NCBI GenBank assembly: GCA_036346395.1
Contig: CM070604.1
Location: 54,091,003-54,155,002 of the forward strand
From: Hsuehochloa calcarea
Lineage: Eukaryota > Streptophyta > Magnoliopsida > Poales > Poaceae
Length of the DNA stretch: 64,000 nt
Reading direction: 5' to 3'
Shown one piece after another: positions 1 through 12,413 of the stretch. The number at the start of each line of letters is the position of its first letter. Within the stretch, counting starts at the first letter, position 1. The notes beneath the pieces were generated by a model. It was given only the letters and a program-made list of their open reading frames with translations, did no database searches and had not been told where the DNA came from. The position numbers and the translations under genes were made by a program.

Positions 1-463
1 TCATCCCGCCATGCTTCTTTTGCGCTGCTGCAAATACGAATCTTCCATTATTTGGAGTGCTTTTAATATTTCTGAGAAGCGAAATACTGTGTTTTTTCTT
101 TTTTTAGTCAGTTACATGCCGATGCTGGTGGCGTGTTGTTTCCTGCCTCTGGTAGTTGATCACATACGAATATAGTGTCATCATTTTGTTTGCTGTAGCC
201 TAGCCATGGGAAATGTTTTTGTCGTTGAATTCTTGGCCGTACTAGAATTCATTGTCATTGGGAATGTCTTCTTTTGCACCAACAAGTTTGTTTAGCAAAA
301 AAAATTGGTCTAGAATCGTCATCTGTTTGTTCTTTTTACAATATCATTATAACTCACCTATTCTCGACTCATTACTCTGATAATTGAAGACTTTTTCCTT
401 TCTGTTTAATTGTATTGTATCTGACCAACTGCGCATGATCTAAAAACACAGTTCTGTTTACAG

Positions 464-3400
464 ATCAGGAGCCATGCACAGAAGTACTTTTTAAAGGTTC
501 AAAAGAATGGAACATGCGAACATTTGCCCCCACCTCGGCCAAAGCGAAAGGGGGCACATCCATATCCACATAAAGCCTCAACAAATGGTAATTATTTTTC
601 ATCCTGCATCTGACTAACATGAACAATTTTGAGTTTAGCAAATAGATCTAATTAGAAACGTTGGAACTCCTGCAGCCCCTCAGGTTGTCTTACCACAACA
701 AGCTTCACTTATAATGGAGCAAGGCTGTGTTATACCAATGGATGCATCTGCTGTTGCTACGAACTCAAGTGCAAATGATGCATTTCCTTCCTGGGATAGT
801 GGTCTTGCTCAACATTTCAGTCCAAGACATACACAAGGTTTATAATTGTGCCATTATTGCAAACTCCATTTCTGATTAATATTTTTTATTGGAAATACTA
901 ACTTATCACAGACACAACATGTTCAGGTGTGACAAATAATTGCTCTAGTAGCGTAGGGAGCCAATCTGGAACATGGGCAACTTCTGAGGCAATTGAGCAA
1001 GAAATCATACTTCCAGCACTGCGTGGTGAGCTTCTCTTGGCACAGCATACAGCAATAGTGCCATATACTAACCTTATGTTGGCAACTGTTGTGATGATCC
1101 TAAGATTTGTCTGGTTAGCTTGGATGCATTGCGCAATGTGAATACATGATTAGTGCGATTCTATTCCACTTATGAAAGGGATCTGATTCGGTACCTTTCA
1201 TGTTCTCTTATACAAACATTGTGTTGGCTAACATTGGAAGTCGCACTCGCAAAAAAGGATGGATCTGGGGCCTTATTGCTCTGGGCTTTTCATGACTTAC
1301 TGACTTAGTGGTCTTGCTCTTAGTATTCTTTGTGACTATCCTTATTCTCCTTTAACCGTAAAAAAGTTGAAAGAACTCAACTTTGTATTGTTATTGTTGT
1401 TTTAGTAACCTCGTAGATGTATCCGCTTCATTTTTGCAATACTGCTTCATGCCAACTGTAGAAAAGAGAAGCACTCTCTTCAAAGTTAATACCCTCGAGG
1501 ATGCATTCTGAGTATCTTAAAAAGGAACAACTTTTTTTTTGGTGATCTTATAGTTTAAGCCCTCACAGATCACAAGCATAGATTCTTCAAATGGATCAGC
1601 TTTTAGGTGACCTTTACGAGATGCATAAGCCCACCTATAAGTCCGTGGTTTCTAAAAATCCAGCCTTTGGTTCTTCTTAGAGAAGTTCAGTTACTCTCAA
1701 ATGAGCCTTTGAGTTCTTGGTGTCAATCGCTCTGGTTGAAGATCTTTGATACTTGTTGTATTTTGCTACCTTCGTCATGTCCTTCAAATTCTGCAAGTTA
1801 CCGTAATGCTTTTGACGTCTGGCTGATAAGTGCTGTTATGACCTATTACAATAGTAAAAATGGAATGTTGCGCTGTTATTTCCCACATATCCCTTTGGTG
1901 GCATTAGTGTTATCCATGCCTTTTTCTTTAGTCATATTCTGACTTTATTTTGTGCCTATTAATGAAACTTGCAGCCATGCCAGACTTTGCTCAAGTGTAC
2001 AACTTTCTGGGAAGCGTATTTGATCCAGAGACAAGTGGGCATTTGCAGACGTTGAGAGAGTTGGATCCTATTGATGTTGAAATGGTACGTCCTTCTCTAA
2101 GCTTCCCTTTCAAATTGATTCATCTGTCCTTCTGCTATAGGACTACTATTTTCTGCAAGCATGAAGGTCATGTTACAATAATGCTATTTGTGTAAGTTGA
2201 GTTGTTTGCATGAAAAATATTCTTGATTTTGCTTGCATGTTTAGTGAAGATTTGACTGCAAATTCTAGTAGAAATAATCTTACAAGCTGCCTACTAGTGC
2301 CATCATTCGGTCAATATGAATATGAAAATGGAAGAATCATTTTTATGCCAGTGAACATTTCTGGGGTAAAGTTTAATTTTTTTTTCTGAGTTTACCTCAT
2401 TTAGTGTTAAGATTTAGTTTGTACAAAAGATGTTTGGCAGATCTTTTGAACATTAGTTGCACTTGTCTTGCATCTGTCTCTTGTATAGTTGTATGTAGCT
2501 GCTGAGTCCCAAACTTTTTTTTTGTCTTGCTCATTGGCTCATTGCCCCTTACTCTGTGGGGAAGTTAGCTTTTGCGGTTCATAGACTTGCCATTATGATT
2601 AACTTCTCTGACTTGCATGGACTTGTCCCAAATATGTTTTTTCCTCTTTGTGCACTCCATTAGGAGCAGCTGAATTAGCTCCTTCTGTTGGCATGCACTG
2701 TTAGCGTTCATTACATATCCCTGTTATTTCACTTGTAATGAAAATAGTTTTGTTTGACGAGTTAATCTCCAGGTGGTATTGCTGATGAAAAATCTGTCGC
2801 TGAACCTGACTGGCCCAAACTTTGAGGCACATGTAAGTACTTGTTTCTTTTCATTTCGTCACATTTTATTTTTAATTTTTGCTTTATGAGACTTGGTAGT
2901 TGAATTGTAACTTGTAAGAAAGTACCTGGACATATACTGGTAGCATCTCTCTGTTGTTCCCTCTCTTCACCTCCCCAAGGGCAGAGGGCAGTTTTACATC
3001 TTCTTTAAAGGCGGGATTGAACCACTGTGCTACTTTAAGACTCTTAATAGCCTAGCTTGGATGGCTTTTGGGACCATTCTGTCCGGTTGTCTCTATTGAG
3101 TTACATGTATCAACTAATTCACCTAAAAGTTTAAGCTGATGAGGAAAGACGGACAATTCATTTATATTTCAACACTCCCCCTCACGTGTAGACTCCCTCA
3201 GGCCTAAGACGTGGAATAGAAATGGGATGCAATTATTTTCTTAATTGCACCAGCCGAGCCTTGAACTCAAGACGTCTTAGCTCTGATACCATATTGAGTT
3301 GCATGCATCAACTAATTCATCCAAAAGCTTAAGCTAATGAGGAAAGATGAACAATTCATTTATACTTCAACAGTCTCTTCTCCAGATGAACAATTCATTT

Positions 3401-3767
3401 ATACTTCAACAGTCTCTTCTCTTCTACGACTCTTTGCAGCCTTCGTACATCAGTGTTGCACTAAATCTTGCAGAAAAGAGTATAGATTATCTAAATCATC
3501 TATTGTTTGCAAGTTTTGCTAGTGAAGGACTATTTTGGGAATTAAGCATATATACACTGTCAATATGGCGATATATTTTTATGTATTATGTGACCTCATT
3601 TGTTCTAAACTCTAATGCATTGTCATACTTGGATTGTAAGTGATGAAAGTCCCTGGCTGTTGCAGAGGAGGTTGCTCTCGTCAGATGATTCTAGCATGGA
3701 CCAAGTTAAGCGTGAGAGCATAGGAGATCTGGGATCTACTCACACTCTTCATGCCCCGTTCATGTAA
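464..3767 (+). CDS. REVEILLE-type (LHY/CCA1-like) MYB clock transcription factor, 3' part
   Basis: Six exons in the window: 464-587, 646-837, 912-1025, 1975-2084, 2773-2832, 3666-3767 (stop TAA). Junctions are GT..AG and phases join without a stop, giving 233 residues. The first visible residues are IRSHAQKYFLKVQKNG, the end of the SHAQKYF-class MYB repeat, followed by a PPPRPKRKGAHPYPHKAS segment. That pair is typical of the RVE subfamily (RVE8/6/4/3/5), nuclear proteins that bind evening elements in the circadian clock. The rest of the MYB repeat and the start codon lie left of the window. The conserved C-terminal block (FAQVYNFLGSVFDP) is in exon 4. A GTAATT donor overlaps the stop codon (see findings). 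Intron 5 contains a miniature retrotransposon. The family call is firm; the exact RVE member is not resolved. Confidence 0.88.
3094..3372 (-). mobile_element. Miniature LTR retrotransposon (TRIM/SMART type) in the RVE intron
   Basis: Two 81-bp direct repeats, 3094-3174 and 3292-3372, differ at a handful of positions and flank 117 bp of internal sequence. Read on the minus strand, each repeat starts TGTTGAA. The 5' LTR is followed at once by TGGTATCAGAGC (3280-3291), the usual primer-binding site for initiator methionine tRNA. The internal region ends in a purine tract (GAGGGGGAG) abutting the other LTR. The 5-bp sequence GTCTC lies on both sides (3089-3093 and 3373-3377). No coding sequence is present. 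At 279 bp it fits the very small non-autonomous LTR elements known as TRIMs or SMARTs in grasses. It sits antisense in an intron of the RVE gene. Confidence 0.85.
3345..3420. repeat. 39-bp tandem duplication over the TRIM boundary
   Basis: The segment 3345-3383 is repeated from 3384 to 3420. The unit contains the last 28 bp of the right LTR, the GTCTC target duplication and a few bases of flank. It is therefore a duplication made after the element inserted. Confidence 0.85.
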
Positions 3768-4278
3768 TTGTAGTCACTCTCTTTGCCAGTATTGCTCATG
3801 ACCTGCAATATTGCTTCTCCCACTAAGCCGCTAAGTGTATGAATTGCTCTGCAGGGTAACGAGCAAATGAGAGATGAATACTGCTGTCGGCACTCAAGCC
3901 AAAGGCGTCCGGAGTTCCAAGTGAGACTGGAGTATCGCGGCGTGCTGAGTGCAGGGTGCTAGCGACATGCTGTAGTGACACCTATGTATGTATGTATGTA
4001 TGTACATAGCTCCTAGTAATGCTCTAACCTTAGGCTAGTTTTGCTCATCATGTAGATGGCCAGCTAGTTTATGCGCTTGTGATTTTTTTCTCCTTTTTTT
4101 CCCGCTCTGTTAACTCATAAATCTATCAGCCTGTCACCTAGTGGGTGCATGGTGGTATATTATGGTGTATCTCCCCTTTTACCTTTTTAATTGGATTTTG
4201 GCTGTGTGTGTATGCATGCGGTTATATGTAGCTATGTGCGTAGGCTAACGAGCCGTTTTGCAGTGGTGATGTGTTGGA
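3768..4278 (+). other. 3' flank and UTR of the RVE gene
   Basis: No further coding signal after the RVE stop apart from a possible alternative last exon beginning at 3855. A short TATG microsatellite lies at about 3985-4003. The stretch ends at a decayed Copia LTR. Confidence 0.5.
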
Positions 4279-4807
4279 TGTTACGAATGTGCTTCTTGTA
4301 TTGTAAGGGTCAATGAGTCAATATATACAAATATATAGAAGAACATCTCTTTAAACTTATGGTGGATAAACACACTGAGTTTGGAGAAGAAAATACGGTG
4401 TTGAGCTCGTGTGTGCGCCTTCGTAAAGAAGTTGGATAGCTGAAGTTCCGAATGCACGTACTAAAGAGCCACAACCTGATCTTGCACCTGCACCTGCAAT
4501 CTCATGTACAAAGTATTAACGCCAATGTGCTTGGTGAGTTCATGCTTCACTAGATCTCACGCAATACTAATCGCATCCGTGCTGTTAGACAAAAGAGTGG
4601 TCGGTGTGGTAACTGAGACATCAAAATCCTGAATAAGCCATCGTAATCAAGTAACATCAGCTATCAACGACGCCATAGCCCTTAACTCAGCGTCAGCATT
4701 CGAGCGGAAAATTGTTTTTTGTTTTTTGCTCTTCCAGACAATCAAAGAGGATCCAAGGAAAACACAGTAAGCAAAAAAAGAGATCGACGATCGGACTGAT
4801 CACTAGC

Positions 4808-5227
4808 TCAAGTCGCATCAGAGTACACCTTGAGCTGCAAGGAGCTAGAGCGAGGAAAGAAAAGGCGACGAAAAAAGGTGCTACGAAGATATTGAAGTAC
4901 ACACAGAAGGTGACTGTAGTGAAGCTGAGTGGGAGTCGAAACGAATTGGCTCAGAATGAATAGGGTGAGAGATGTCAGGTTAAATGATCCCAATATAGAC
5001 AAGACTACCAACAAGGTGGCGGTAGTGAGTGAGATCCTCAAGGGGCTCACCATCAGTGAACCGAATGTGAACTCCATGTTCCATGGGAGTGTCCACTGTG
5101 CGCTGATCAGCGAGACAAGCGCAAGCAAGGTCTTGAATGCACTTCTCCTAGGAGAGGTAGTAGCCCTCAGGTGTAGAAGTGGTCTCAATCCCAAAAAGTA
5201 GCGAAGTGGACCCATGTCAGACATCAA
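4808..5227 (-). pseudogene. Copia RT C-terminal and RNase H fragment
   Basis: Starts with MSDMGPLRYFLGL, the conserved segment after the Copia YVDD motif, and runs on in a frameshifted state towards RNase H (LKVYSDAT at the end). It is the 3' part of the polyprotein of the minus-strand Copia. Confidence 0.65.
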
Positions 5228-5399
5228 GAACTTTCATTGAGACGCTTCTTCACAAAAGCGATGTACTGAGGATTATCACTAGTGATGATCATATCATCAA
5301 TATACAGAACAAAAAGAGGCCGACCACGAGGAGATGTGTGAACAAAGATAGTAGGGTCATGGTCACTGACGTGAAACCGGTCTCAGTGACAACAGAGGA

Positions 5400-7316
5400 T
5401 GTAGGACCGTAAAGGCGACTAGGGGGGGTGAATAGGCGCTTTCTCAACTTTCTCGCCTTAATCAAATTCAACACGAACTTTACTCCTTTAGCTATGAAAG
5501 CTAAGAAGATCAGTAAGTGCACAGTGGAAGCCTTGTGCTGAATTCGATAACCCCGCTCAACCACACGACACACAAGTGGAGAAATGAACTCACTGTTCTG
5601 GACTGGGTACTGGCGGTCAGACCGGCAGGACACAGGAGGTCAGACCGACGTTCAACGAGCGGTCGGACCGGCTACTAACTGGCGGTCGGACCGGTGGATA
5701 TCGGTTCGACCCGTGAGATCGAAGCGATTCGAAACACGGCGGTCGGACCGCCGTTACAAAACCGGTCAGACCGGTCCAGTCCAGTACTGAAAAATCAAGC
5801 CCGAATCCAAAACGAAATTTGATCCAACTTTTGATCCAACCAATGAAACTTGATCAAATTTCGAGCACACCTCCCTAATGATATTAGAGACCTATTTCTA
5901 GCGACGATCCTTCAGATCCACTTCGCAGAATCGATCTCTCAAGGATTTAACAAAGGAGTGCACAAACCCTAGAAATATGAAAAACTTTGATTCAAGACTT
6001 GCTTGTGGGGGTTGATGGACTAGATGATTCTAGGAGTATTCCCACACATCAAAGCAAGACACAATGGGTCAAGAGACCAAGCTTAAACACTTGAATCAAG
6101 GAAGCATCAAATTCATCCAAAAGAGAGAAGAACACAAAGGGAGACAAGCGATCTCTCAGGCAAGCATCACAAGATTGATTGATCACACTTGATGCTTACA
6201 AAGCCTCTCCAACAAGGAGGACAAGATCTCACACAAGGAGCACACACACAATCTCCAAACCCTAGATTCTCCTCTCCTCTCCTCCAAACCCTAGAAAAAG
6301 GATGAAGGGTGCCAAATGAATGCTTAGAGGGTTTTACATCTCCCCCCTTTCTATTTATACTAGAGGCCTAGGGTTTCACTTTTGGGACCCACTCACACAT
6401 GGGACCCACACACACATAACTATTGAAGCAATCGCCTGCTTCACCACGTGTAGGTTGATCAGCGGTTCTCATCACGTCGCCAAGCCTCTCTTGTCCGAAT
6501 CCTATCGGAATCTCCCAGAGACTCGCACCGACTTCCGCACCGCCTGATCCAACCAGCTGCACCGAACTACCCGTTCGATCCATCTTGGTCGTTCTGCACC
6601 ACTGCTTGAGTCACACGACCTCACCCGGTATCCATGATCGTTCTGGATCTCAGCTCTCCAAGCGTAGTCCCGATCCACCTCACCGTTGACGTCGTAGACC
6701 TGCGAGCCACCTGCACATCAATAGACAAACAAATCGTTTCCGGAAACAAGTTCTTCACAACTTGACCCACATTAGTTCCACAATGCAATATGCAACAATA
6801 AGGCATTGAACTCCATACATAAAACACATTCAAATCAACTCAATGCCAACTTGGCTAACCTCCAAGTCATCGGCGGTCTGACCGCCCCACAAGGCCGGTC
6901 CGACCGATTCCAGGCCGGTCCGACCGATCCTACAACGGCGGTCGGACCGCCCGAAAATACTTAGCCAAATTTTCAGCGTGAAAATCTGAAACCTTCTAGA
7001 AATTTCAACTGAATAGAACTTTTGACTGGGAGCTCCAAAAATGATGTGACCATATCCAGGAGACTCCCCCCACTTGCCTACACAACCTATTTTTGGCTCA
7101 GCTCCAAAAACCACTTTTCAATTTACCGGTCGGACCGGCCACCATGGCCGGTCGGACCTCTCCACGGCGGTCGACCGCTCGACACAACCGGGTCGATCAC
7201 TGTGGTCCGACAAATTTTGGAGCAAACCCGAAAACGCGAGATTTTGCAAACCAACAACGCCATTGCCAATTGACTCATCATCCTGAGATCGTGCACATAT
7301 CCTCACGATATCCACA
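5400..7316 (-). mobile_element. Solo LTR 1, 1,917 bp, with CGGTC-GACCG palindrome clusters
   Basis: Begins TGTAGGACCG, ends TATCCACA, and is flanked on both sides by GAGGA (5395-5399 and 7317-7321). That is the signature of an LTR insertion with a 5-bp target duplication. No second LTR, primer site or internal coding region is present, so it is a solo LTR. A TATAAATAG box occurs on the minus strand at about 6350-6360, so the LTR sense strand is minus. In that sense its 3' end has a CACCCCC tract (plus-strand GGGGGGGTGAATAGG at 5421). It carries many copies of an 11-bp interrupted palindrome at about 5610-5785, 6870-6950 and 7125-7190. The retroelement superfamily cannot be read from an LTR alone; I suspect Copia. 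Confidence 0.82.
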
Positions 7317-7479
7317 GAGGAGAAGCGCTCAAATCAGGCTCGAGGAGCTTGCTTGAGCCCGTAGAGAGAGCGATGAAAACGGCGATACCATACCATTAGG
7401 GACAGAATGCCCAGAGGCACAGCTGCATATAGACCTCCTCACGCAACTCGCCATTGAGGAGGACATTCTTGACGTCCAG

Positions 7480-7998
7480 CTAAGAAATGGACCACTGGCG
7501 AATAGAAGTAACTACCAAAAGGGTCCGAACAGTGGTCATGTGAGCAACAGACACAAAAATCTTGTCGTAATCACGGTCATGCTCCTGCTGAAAACCACAG
7601 GCCACAAGACGAGCCTTGTAGCGCTCAAGAGAGACATAGGAGCGAGTCTTAATCTTGTATATCCACTTGCACATGATCAGAGTAACACGAACAGGTAGGG
7701 GAACTAGATCCCAAGTCCTGGTGCGCTCTAGAGCAGCAATCTCCTCAATCATCGCCTGTTGCCACTCCTGATGCGCAGCATCCTCACAGTAAGTCGTAGG
7801 CTTAACAAAGAGCGGTGGCCGCAAAGCCGTAACGCTCAAGAGGACTGACAGTCCGACGATCACGAAGATCATACCTGGGAGGAGAGACTGGAGCAGGACC
7901 GAGCAAGGACGAAGTAGTGAAGGGAGTAGAAGGCTCAACTGGAGGAGGAGGAGACCGTGGACGGCGAGAGTAGTGCAACGAAAAAGGGGAGATCTCAA
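7480..7998 (-). pseudogene. Copia reverse transcriptase fragment (N-terminal part)
   Basis: Contains the block WQQAMIEEIAALERTRTWDL followed by CKWIYKIKTRS and YKARLVACGFQQEHDRDYD, the start of the Copia RT domain. The expected ETFAPV motif is degraded to KIFVSV. The reading frame then fails. The domain resumes beyond the solo LTR, where the catalytic motif YIDD is found at about 5290-5312 in the minus frame. Confidence 0.75.
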
Positions 7999-10087
7999 CA
8001 GAAGAGCTAGTAGAAATCTGTAGAGGAGGTGAGGAAACCGAAGGAGATGGGAAAGACTGTGGTGGAGGAGACGGTGGGGACTGAGACGAAGGAGACGGAG
8101 GTGTTAAGACACGAACTGGAGGAGGCGAAGTGTCAGGAAAAGTCAAAAAGGAAAGTGACTTAGCAGAAGCAAAGCTGGTGGCAGAGGAACAAGGGTAGTA
8201 AGGACGAAACTCATCAAAAGTAACATCTCGAGAGATCCTCATTCATCGAGCAACAGGATCATAACAATGATAACCCTTATACTCAGAGTTGTAGCCAAGA
8301 AAAATATACTCGACCGACTGAGCAATCATCTTGGTGCGTTCACGAGGTGAAAGAAGGTGACTGTACTAGGGTGGTGAACCAGTGAGACGCTCAAAAGGGG
8401 TGCATCCCTTGAGAGCAGAAGAGGGCTATCGATTGATAAGAAAGGCAACGGTAGAGACAACTTCAGCCCAAAAATGAGATGGAACATGAGAAGTAAGCAT
8501 GAGAGCACGAGCTATCTCAAGAAGATGACATGCTTACGCCCAGTGATACCATTCTGAGCATGAGCATCAGGACAAGAATACTGAGTGAGAGTGCCCTGCT
8601 TAGCAAGAACACGACGAAGTGAAGTAGAGAGATATTCACCAGCGGAATCTGCATGGAAAATACGAATGGTCGACTCAAACTTAGTAAGAACTATGGTGGT
8701 AAATTGTTGGTAAATAGAAAGAACATGACTGCGATAAGACATCGGATAGAGTCAAGTGTATCTCGAATAGTCATCAGTAAAGATCACGTAATAGGTATAA
8801 CCCCCTTTTCGAAGTGAAGTGAGCCGGTCCCCAAACATCAGAGTGAATAAAATCGAAAGGACGCTGAGACTCAAAATCACTAGAGGGATAAGAGAGTTGC
8901 AGCTGCTTGCCAAGCTTGCAACTCGTATAATGAAGAACGGTGTCACCAGAAACAAAACCTAGAAAACCACTCCCTACCAGTGACGAAAGAATAGAACCAC
9001 CAATATAACACCTAACTGATAGTGCCACTCGACAAAAGTGGTGGTGGAAGAAGCAGCTGAAGCCAAGGTGGTGGTACTGGCTGACTGGCTGGTGGAGGCA
9101 ATGGAAGGAAGATACAGCCAGTCGAGTTCCCAAAAACGTTGAGAATCATGGCGCCTAGGACCAGTCCCAACCAGAGTCCCCGTATGACGTTCCTGAACAC
9201 AACAAGAGTCAGAATCAAGAGTGATGCGACAACCACGATCAGTGATCTGACCAGCTGGCATAAGCTGCATAGTAAGGTCGGGAATATGAGATACAATAGG
9301 AATACGAAAAGACAGAGTGGAAGAGTGTCTCTTCTTGCAACAGGAAGAGATGTGTCATCCGCAGTCTGAACTGTGAGAGGAAGATCATGTGGTCTTACAG
9401 AAGTAAGATGAGTGGAGTCCGGTGTCATGTGGAAAGAGGCACTAGAATCCATAATCCAAGGAGATGATATACTTGAAGGAGGAGGAGGTGGTGCAGCACC
9501 AGAAGACCTAGCAGCAGAACTTGGTGCTGGGGCAGAAGCAGCAAGGCATTGAAGCAGCGTGAGCATCTCCTGGTGCGTCTGCTCCAAGGAACTCTGGCGT
9601 GAACCTGACTGGGAGGATCCAACTCCCACCTCGAAGTGCGGCCACTCCGACAAACCTTCTGCTTGTGGCGACAGTACTGGACAGTGTGCCCAGAACAGTC
9701 ACAATAGTCGTAGTGAAGGCCGGTGGGAGCAGCGGCGGCGGCCACAAGGGCAGAGGCAGGTGTAGGCACCAGTGCTGGGGTGTGAACAACCAAGATTGAA
9801 GAGGGCTTCTGTAGAATCTCTACCATGCGAAGATAAGCCTCCTCAACCCGAATAGCAACGAGAGCCTCCAATATGGAGGGAAGGGGTTGTCTCATCAGCA
9901 ATTGAGAATGAGCCACCTCATACTCCGGATGAAGGCGGGTGAGGAACTTGCGGAGGCGACGAGTCCCCAAGTGAGCCTACCAACGTACACAACAGGTGCA
10001 GGACCGGCAGACATCCGGCCCTAGAGAGTCAAGCTGGCACCAAACCGCAGCTAATTGCTGGTAGAAGGCGTCCACGGTGGCGTCCTG

Positions 10088-10591
10088 CTACACGAGAGAC
10101 TGCTCTTCCCGAAGAGCGGAAAGATACAAGGCCTCACTCTTTGGCTCGTAGTGGGTACGAAGACGATCCCACATCTCCTTGGCTGTAGACAACCCAAGTA
10201 CATCGGACGCGTGCTTGGGCTCAATGCTGGTCGCCACGATGGCGGATGCCTTAGCATCCCCATCGTTCCACACCTCGTAGGCGTGGAGCTGCGTCTGGTA
10301 CTCCTCGAGCGCGTCTTCAAAGGCGGTAACCGCAGCCTGCTGAACATCCTCAATAGCATCAGCAGGGAAAACGGGCTCAGTTGGCGGGACGGGGCAGGGT
10401 GGGCAAGGCCGCTCGCCAGTGAGGTAGACCAATAGGCGTTGTCCCCGTATGTGAATCCTCATGTGCTGGACGAACTCGCGATAGTTGACACCGCTGAAGG
10501 TGACCGGCGGCTTCGGAACCGAGACAGTACCCATGCTTGAGGTTCTGGAGAGTGCCATCTTGTGTGATGGCTGCTGCCAATCCCTGATCAA
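10088..10591 (-). pseudogene. Copia gag fragment (UBN2-type)
   Basis: Encodes a gag-like segment with VTFSGVNYREFVQHMRIHI, a stretch LTGERPCPP, and AKEMWDRLRTHYEP, all typical of the capsid region of plant Copia elements. It belongs to the minus-strand Copia at 4279-11325. The continuation near 9970-9600 is in another frame and holds a CCHC knuckle in which the first cysteine is a tyrosine (YDYCDCSGHTVQYC). Confidence 0.7.
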
Positions 10592-11325
10592 GGGTCAGCA
10601 ACAGCTGCAGAGGCAGCACCAGACACATTGCTTCGAGCAGAGGAGCAAGCAGCAGCTCGGGAGCACCAGTAGCAGGGGCGGCGACAGAGCAGAGCCACAG
10701 AGGAATCCCGCCAAGCCGAAGGCAGCAGTGAAGCCCGAGGTGCCCGCCAAGACAGCTGCCAAGCCCAGAGCGGCAGCCATGCCCAAGCCGATTGCGAAGC
10801 CCAAGGCGAAGCAGAGCTGTGACCCCGGGAGGAGCCCGCAACACCGACGGCCAATCAAGCGAGCACCGGCGAGCCACCAACGAAAGTCGGAGAAGAGCCG
10901 GCGACGGCGAGCGCCAGCGATGGGAGTCGGCGAGCCGACGCGATGACAGTCCCAATGGAAGGCGGCAAAGCGTGATGATCCAGATCGAAGGAAGCGATCA
11001 ATCGAACGAATCCGTAGAGATGACCAATCGGCGGTGGATCCAACTGAATCCGACCAGTGGCAACAAGAGAAGCTCAGATCCAAGGAAAAACAGAGCGAAC
11101 CACGGGAGGGGGCAGCTGCGCAGGGACTTGGCGGTGGTGGATTTAGGAGTTGGGTAGGAGAGAAACGGGAAGGGAAACTTTAACCCTAACCTGCCTGATA
11201 ACATATTACAAATAGGCTTCTTATATTACAAGAGAGCCGATGAGTTAATATATATGGATACATAGAAGTAGTAAATATGCATAAAACACTGTAAACTATA
11301 TAGAAGTATAACACATTATATAACA

Positions 11326-12413
11326 TGACCTGATGCCATCATGTCATGTCAAACTGTCCATGTACTATCGTTTACTTAAATATCAGGACTAGTGTAATAT
11401 AAATAAAGTCCACCTGTCCTTGCTGACTCTTTTTGGCATCTCTTGCCGTCCATCATCCTTTTACGGGTGGAATTTGGAATAGAGATGTGCTCCTAAAATT
11501 ATTCGTTAGTGGCAGCCATAGTGTGCTAGCCCACATAAACGGAGCAGCTAGTCCATAGTTTTACACCTGTCCTGTAAAAAGAAGTTTTCGGAGGAAATAA
11601 ATCCACTGTATCTAAGATTTCGTACAGATAATCTATATTGCTCTGTATTATAAAGCGTATGATCAAAAAAAAGTAAATGTCTAGATTAACAGCTACCATA
11701 ATTGCTACAGTACTTTCGAGAAAGCAGAATTTTCAGCACATGCTGTTGCTGCTGCGATATTTGCTGCAATGCTACTTCGAGTGCGAAATCACTGTTTACA
11801 CAGTAATCCTGCGTCCGGATCCGTTCTCGAGACACGAGGAAACAGTGCAGTCTTCTTTCCTTTTGCTTTGCTTAGAAGTCAAGCGACCAAACCGGGGGGA
11901 AAAAGGTGTGATGAGACACCTGCTTGCCCTACAAGGCTGATTAATGAAGTCTTGCAAATTACCTTGGTTCTTCTTCTAATTCATTGCCCGTGTCAAATCA
12001 AGCGCCTGCCAGCTGTGTTCGTCTTGTGTGTGTGGGAGAGGCTGATCTAGCTAGGTTCCTTCCGATTTTAAAAAGAGATCAAGGCATGGAGTGCAAGCTA
12101 GCTGGGCTCGGTTCCTTACGATGTAGAAAGAGATGAAGCTAGGTGACAAGCTAGGTGACTTGCGATGTTAACATGAGATCAAGCCATGGAGTGCAAGCAA
12201 AGATGGAAGAATGTCTAGTGTAGGAAGCATTCCTCGGCAGCCACAAGCCAGCACCCCAAACTCCCATCTCCATCTCCATCTCCATCTCCATCTCATCCAT
12301 GCAGCGAGTGATTGCAGCCGTCATGCACTCATGTTGCTTATGCAGTCTTGCATACCTAGCTCCACAAATTCAAGCAACAGCCTCGTGTCTCTCGGGAGAG
12401 TTTCTGAAGCGTC
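11326..12413. other. Spacer between two Copia elements, no gene seen
   Basis: About 1.1 kb with no convincing coding sequence. A short direct duplication with ATGGAGTGCAAGC occurs near 12087 and 12186, and a CATCTC microsatellite runs at about 12264-12294. Small open frames here have no recognisable motif. Confidence 0.5.

Larger units (their letters stand above)
4279..11325 (-). mobile_element. Decayed Copia LTR retrotransposon, minus strand, split by a solo LTR
   Basis: Minus-strand fragments occur in Copia order: gag (10591-10088), gag zinc knuckle (about 9970-9600), protease with a DSSAS site in place of DSGAS (about 9510), an eroded integrase zinc region and core (about 9050-8510), the linker and reverse transcriptase (about 8240-7480), then the rest of RT and RNase H (5399-4800). 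Many frameshifts and stops separate them. Short AT-rich terminal repeats can be aligned at 4279-4372 and 11204-11325, and a degenerate primer-binding site (TGTTATCAGGC) follows the right one on the minus strand. I found no clear target duplication, so the outer borders are approximate. A 1.9-kb solo LTR interrupts RT at 5400-7316. The element cannot be active. Confidence 0.75.

Noticed and set aside
1607..2195. Open frames in the middle of the RVE gene
   Set aside because: They lie in intron 3 or run out of exon 4; the spliced frame joins exons 3 and 4 cleanly without them.
5584..7356. Small Arg/Gly-rich open frames (RRSDRRYKTGQTGP-like)
   Set aside because: They are translations of the CGGTCGGACCG palindromes within a solo LTR, not proteins under selection.
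10595..11204. Long open frames on both strands in GC-rich DNA
   Set aside because: They overlap in several frames, show only compositional bias, and lie in the leader of the minus-strand Copia.
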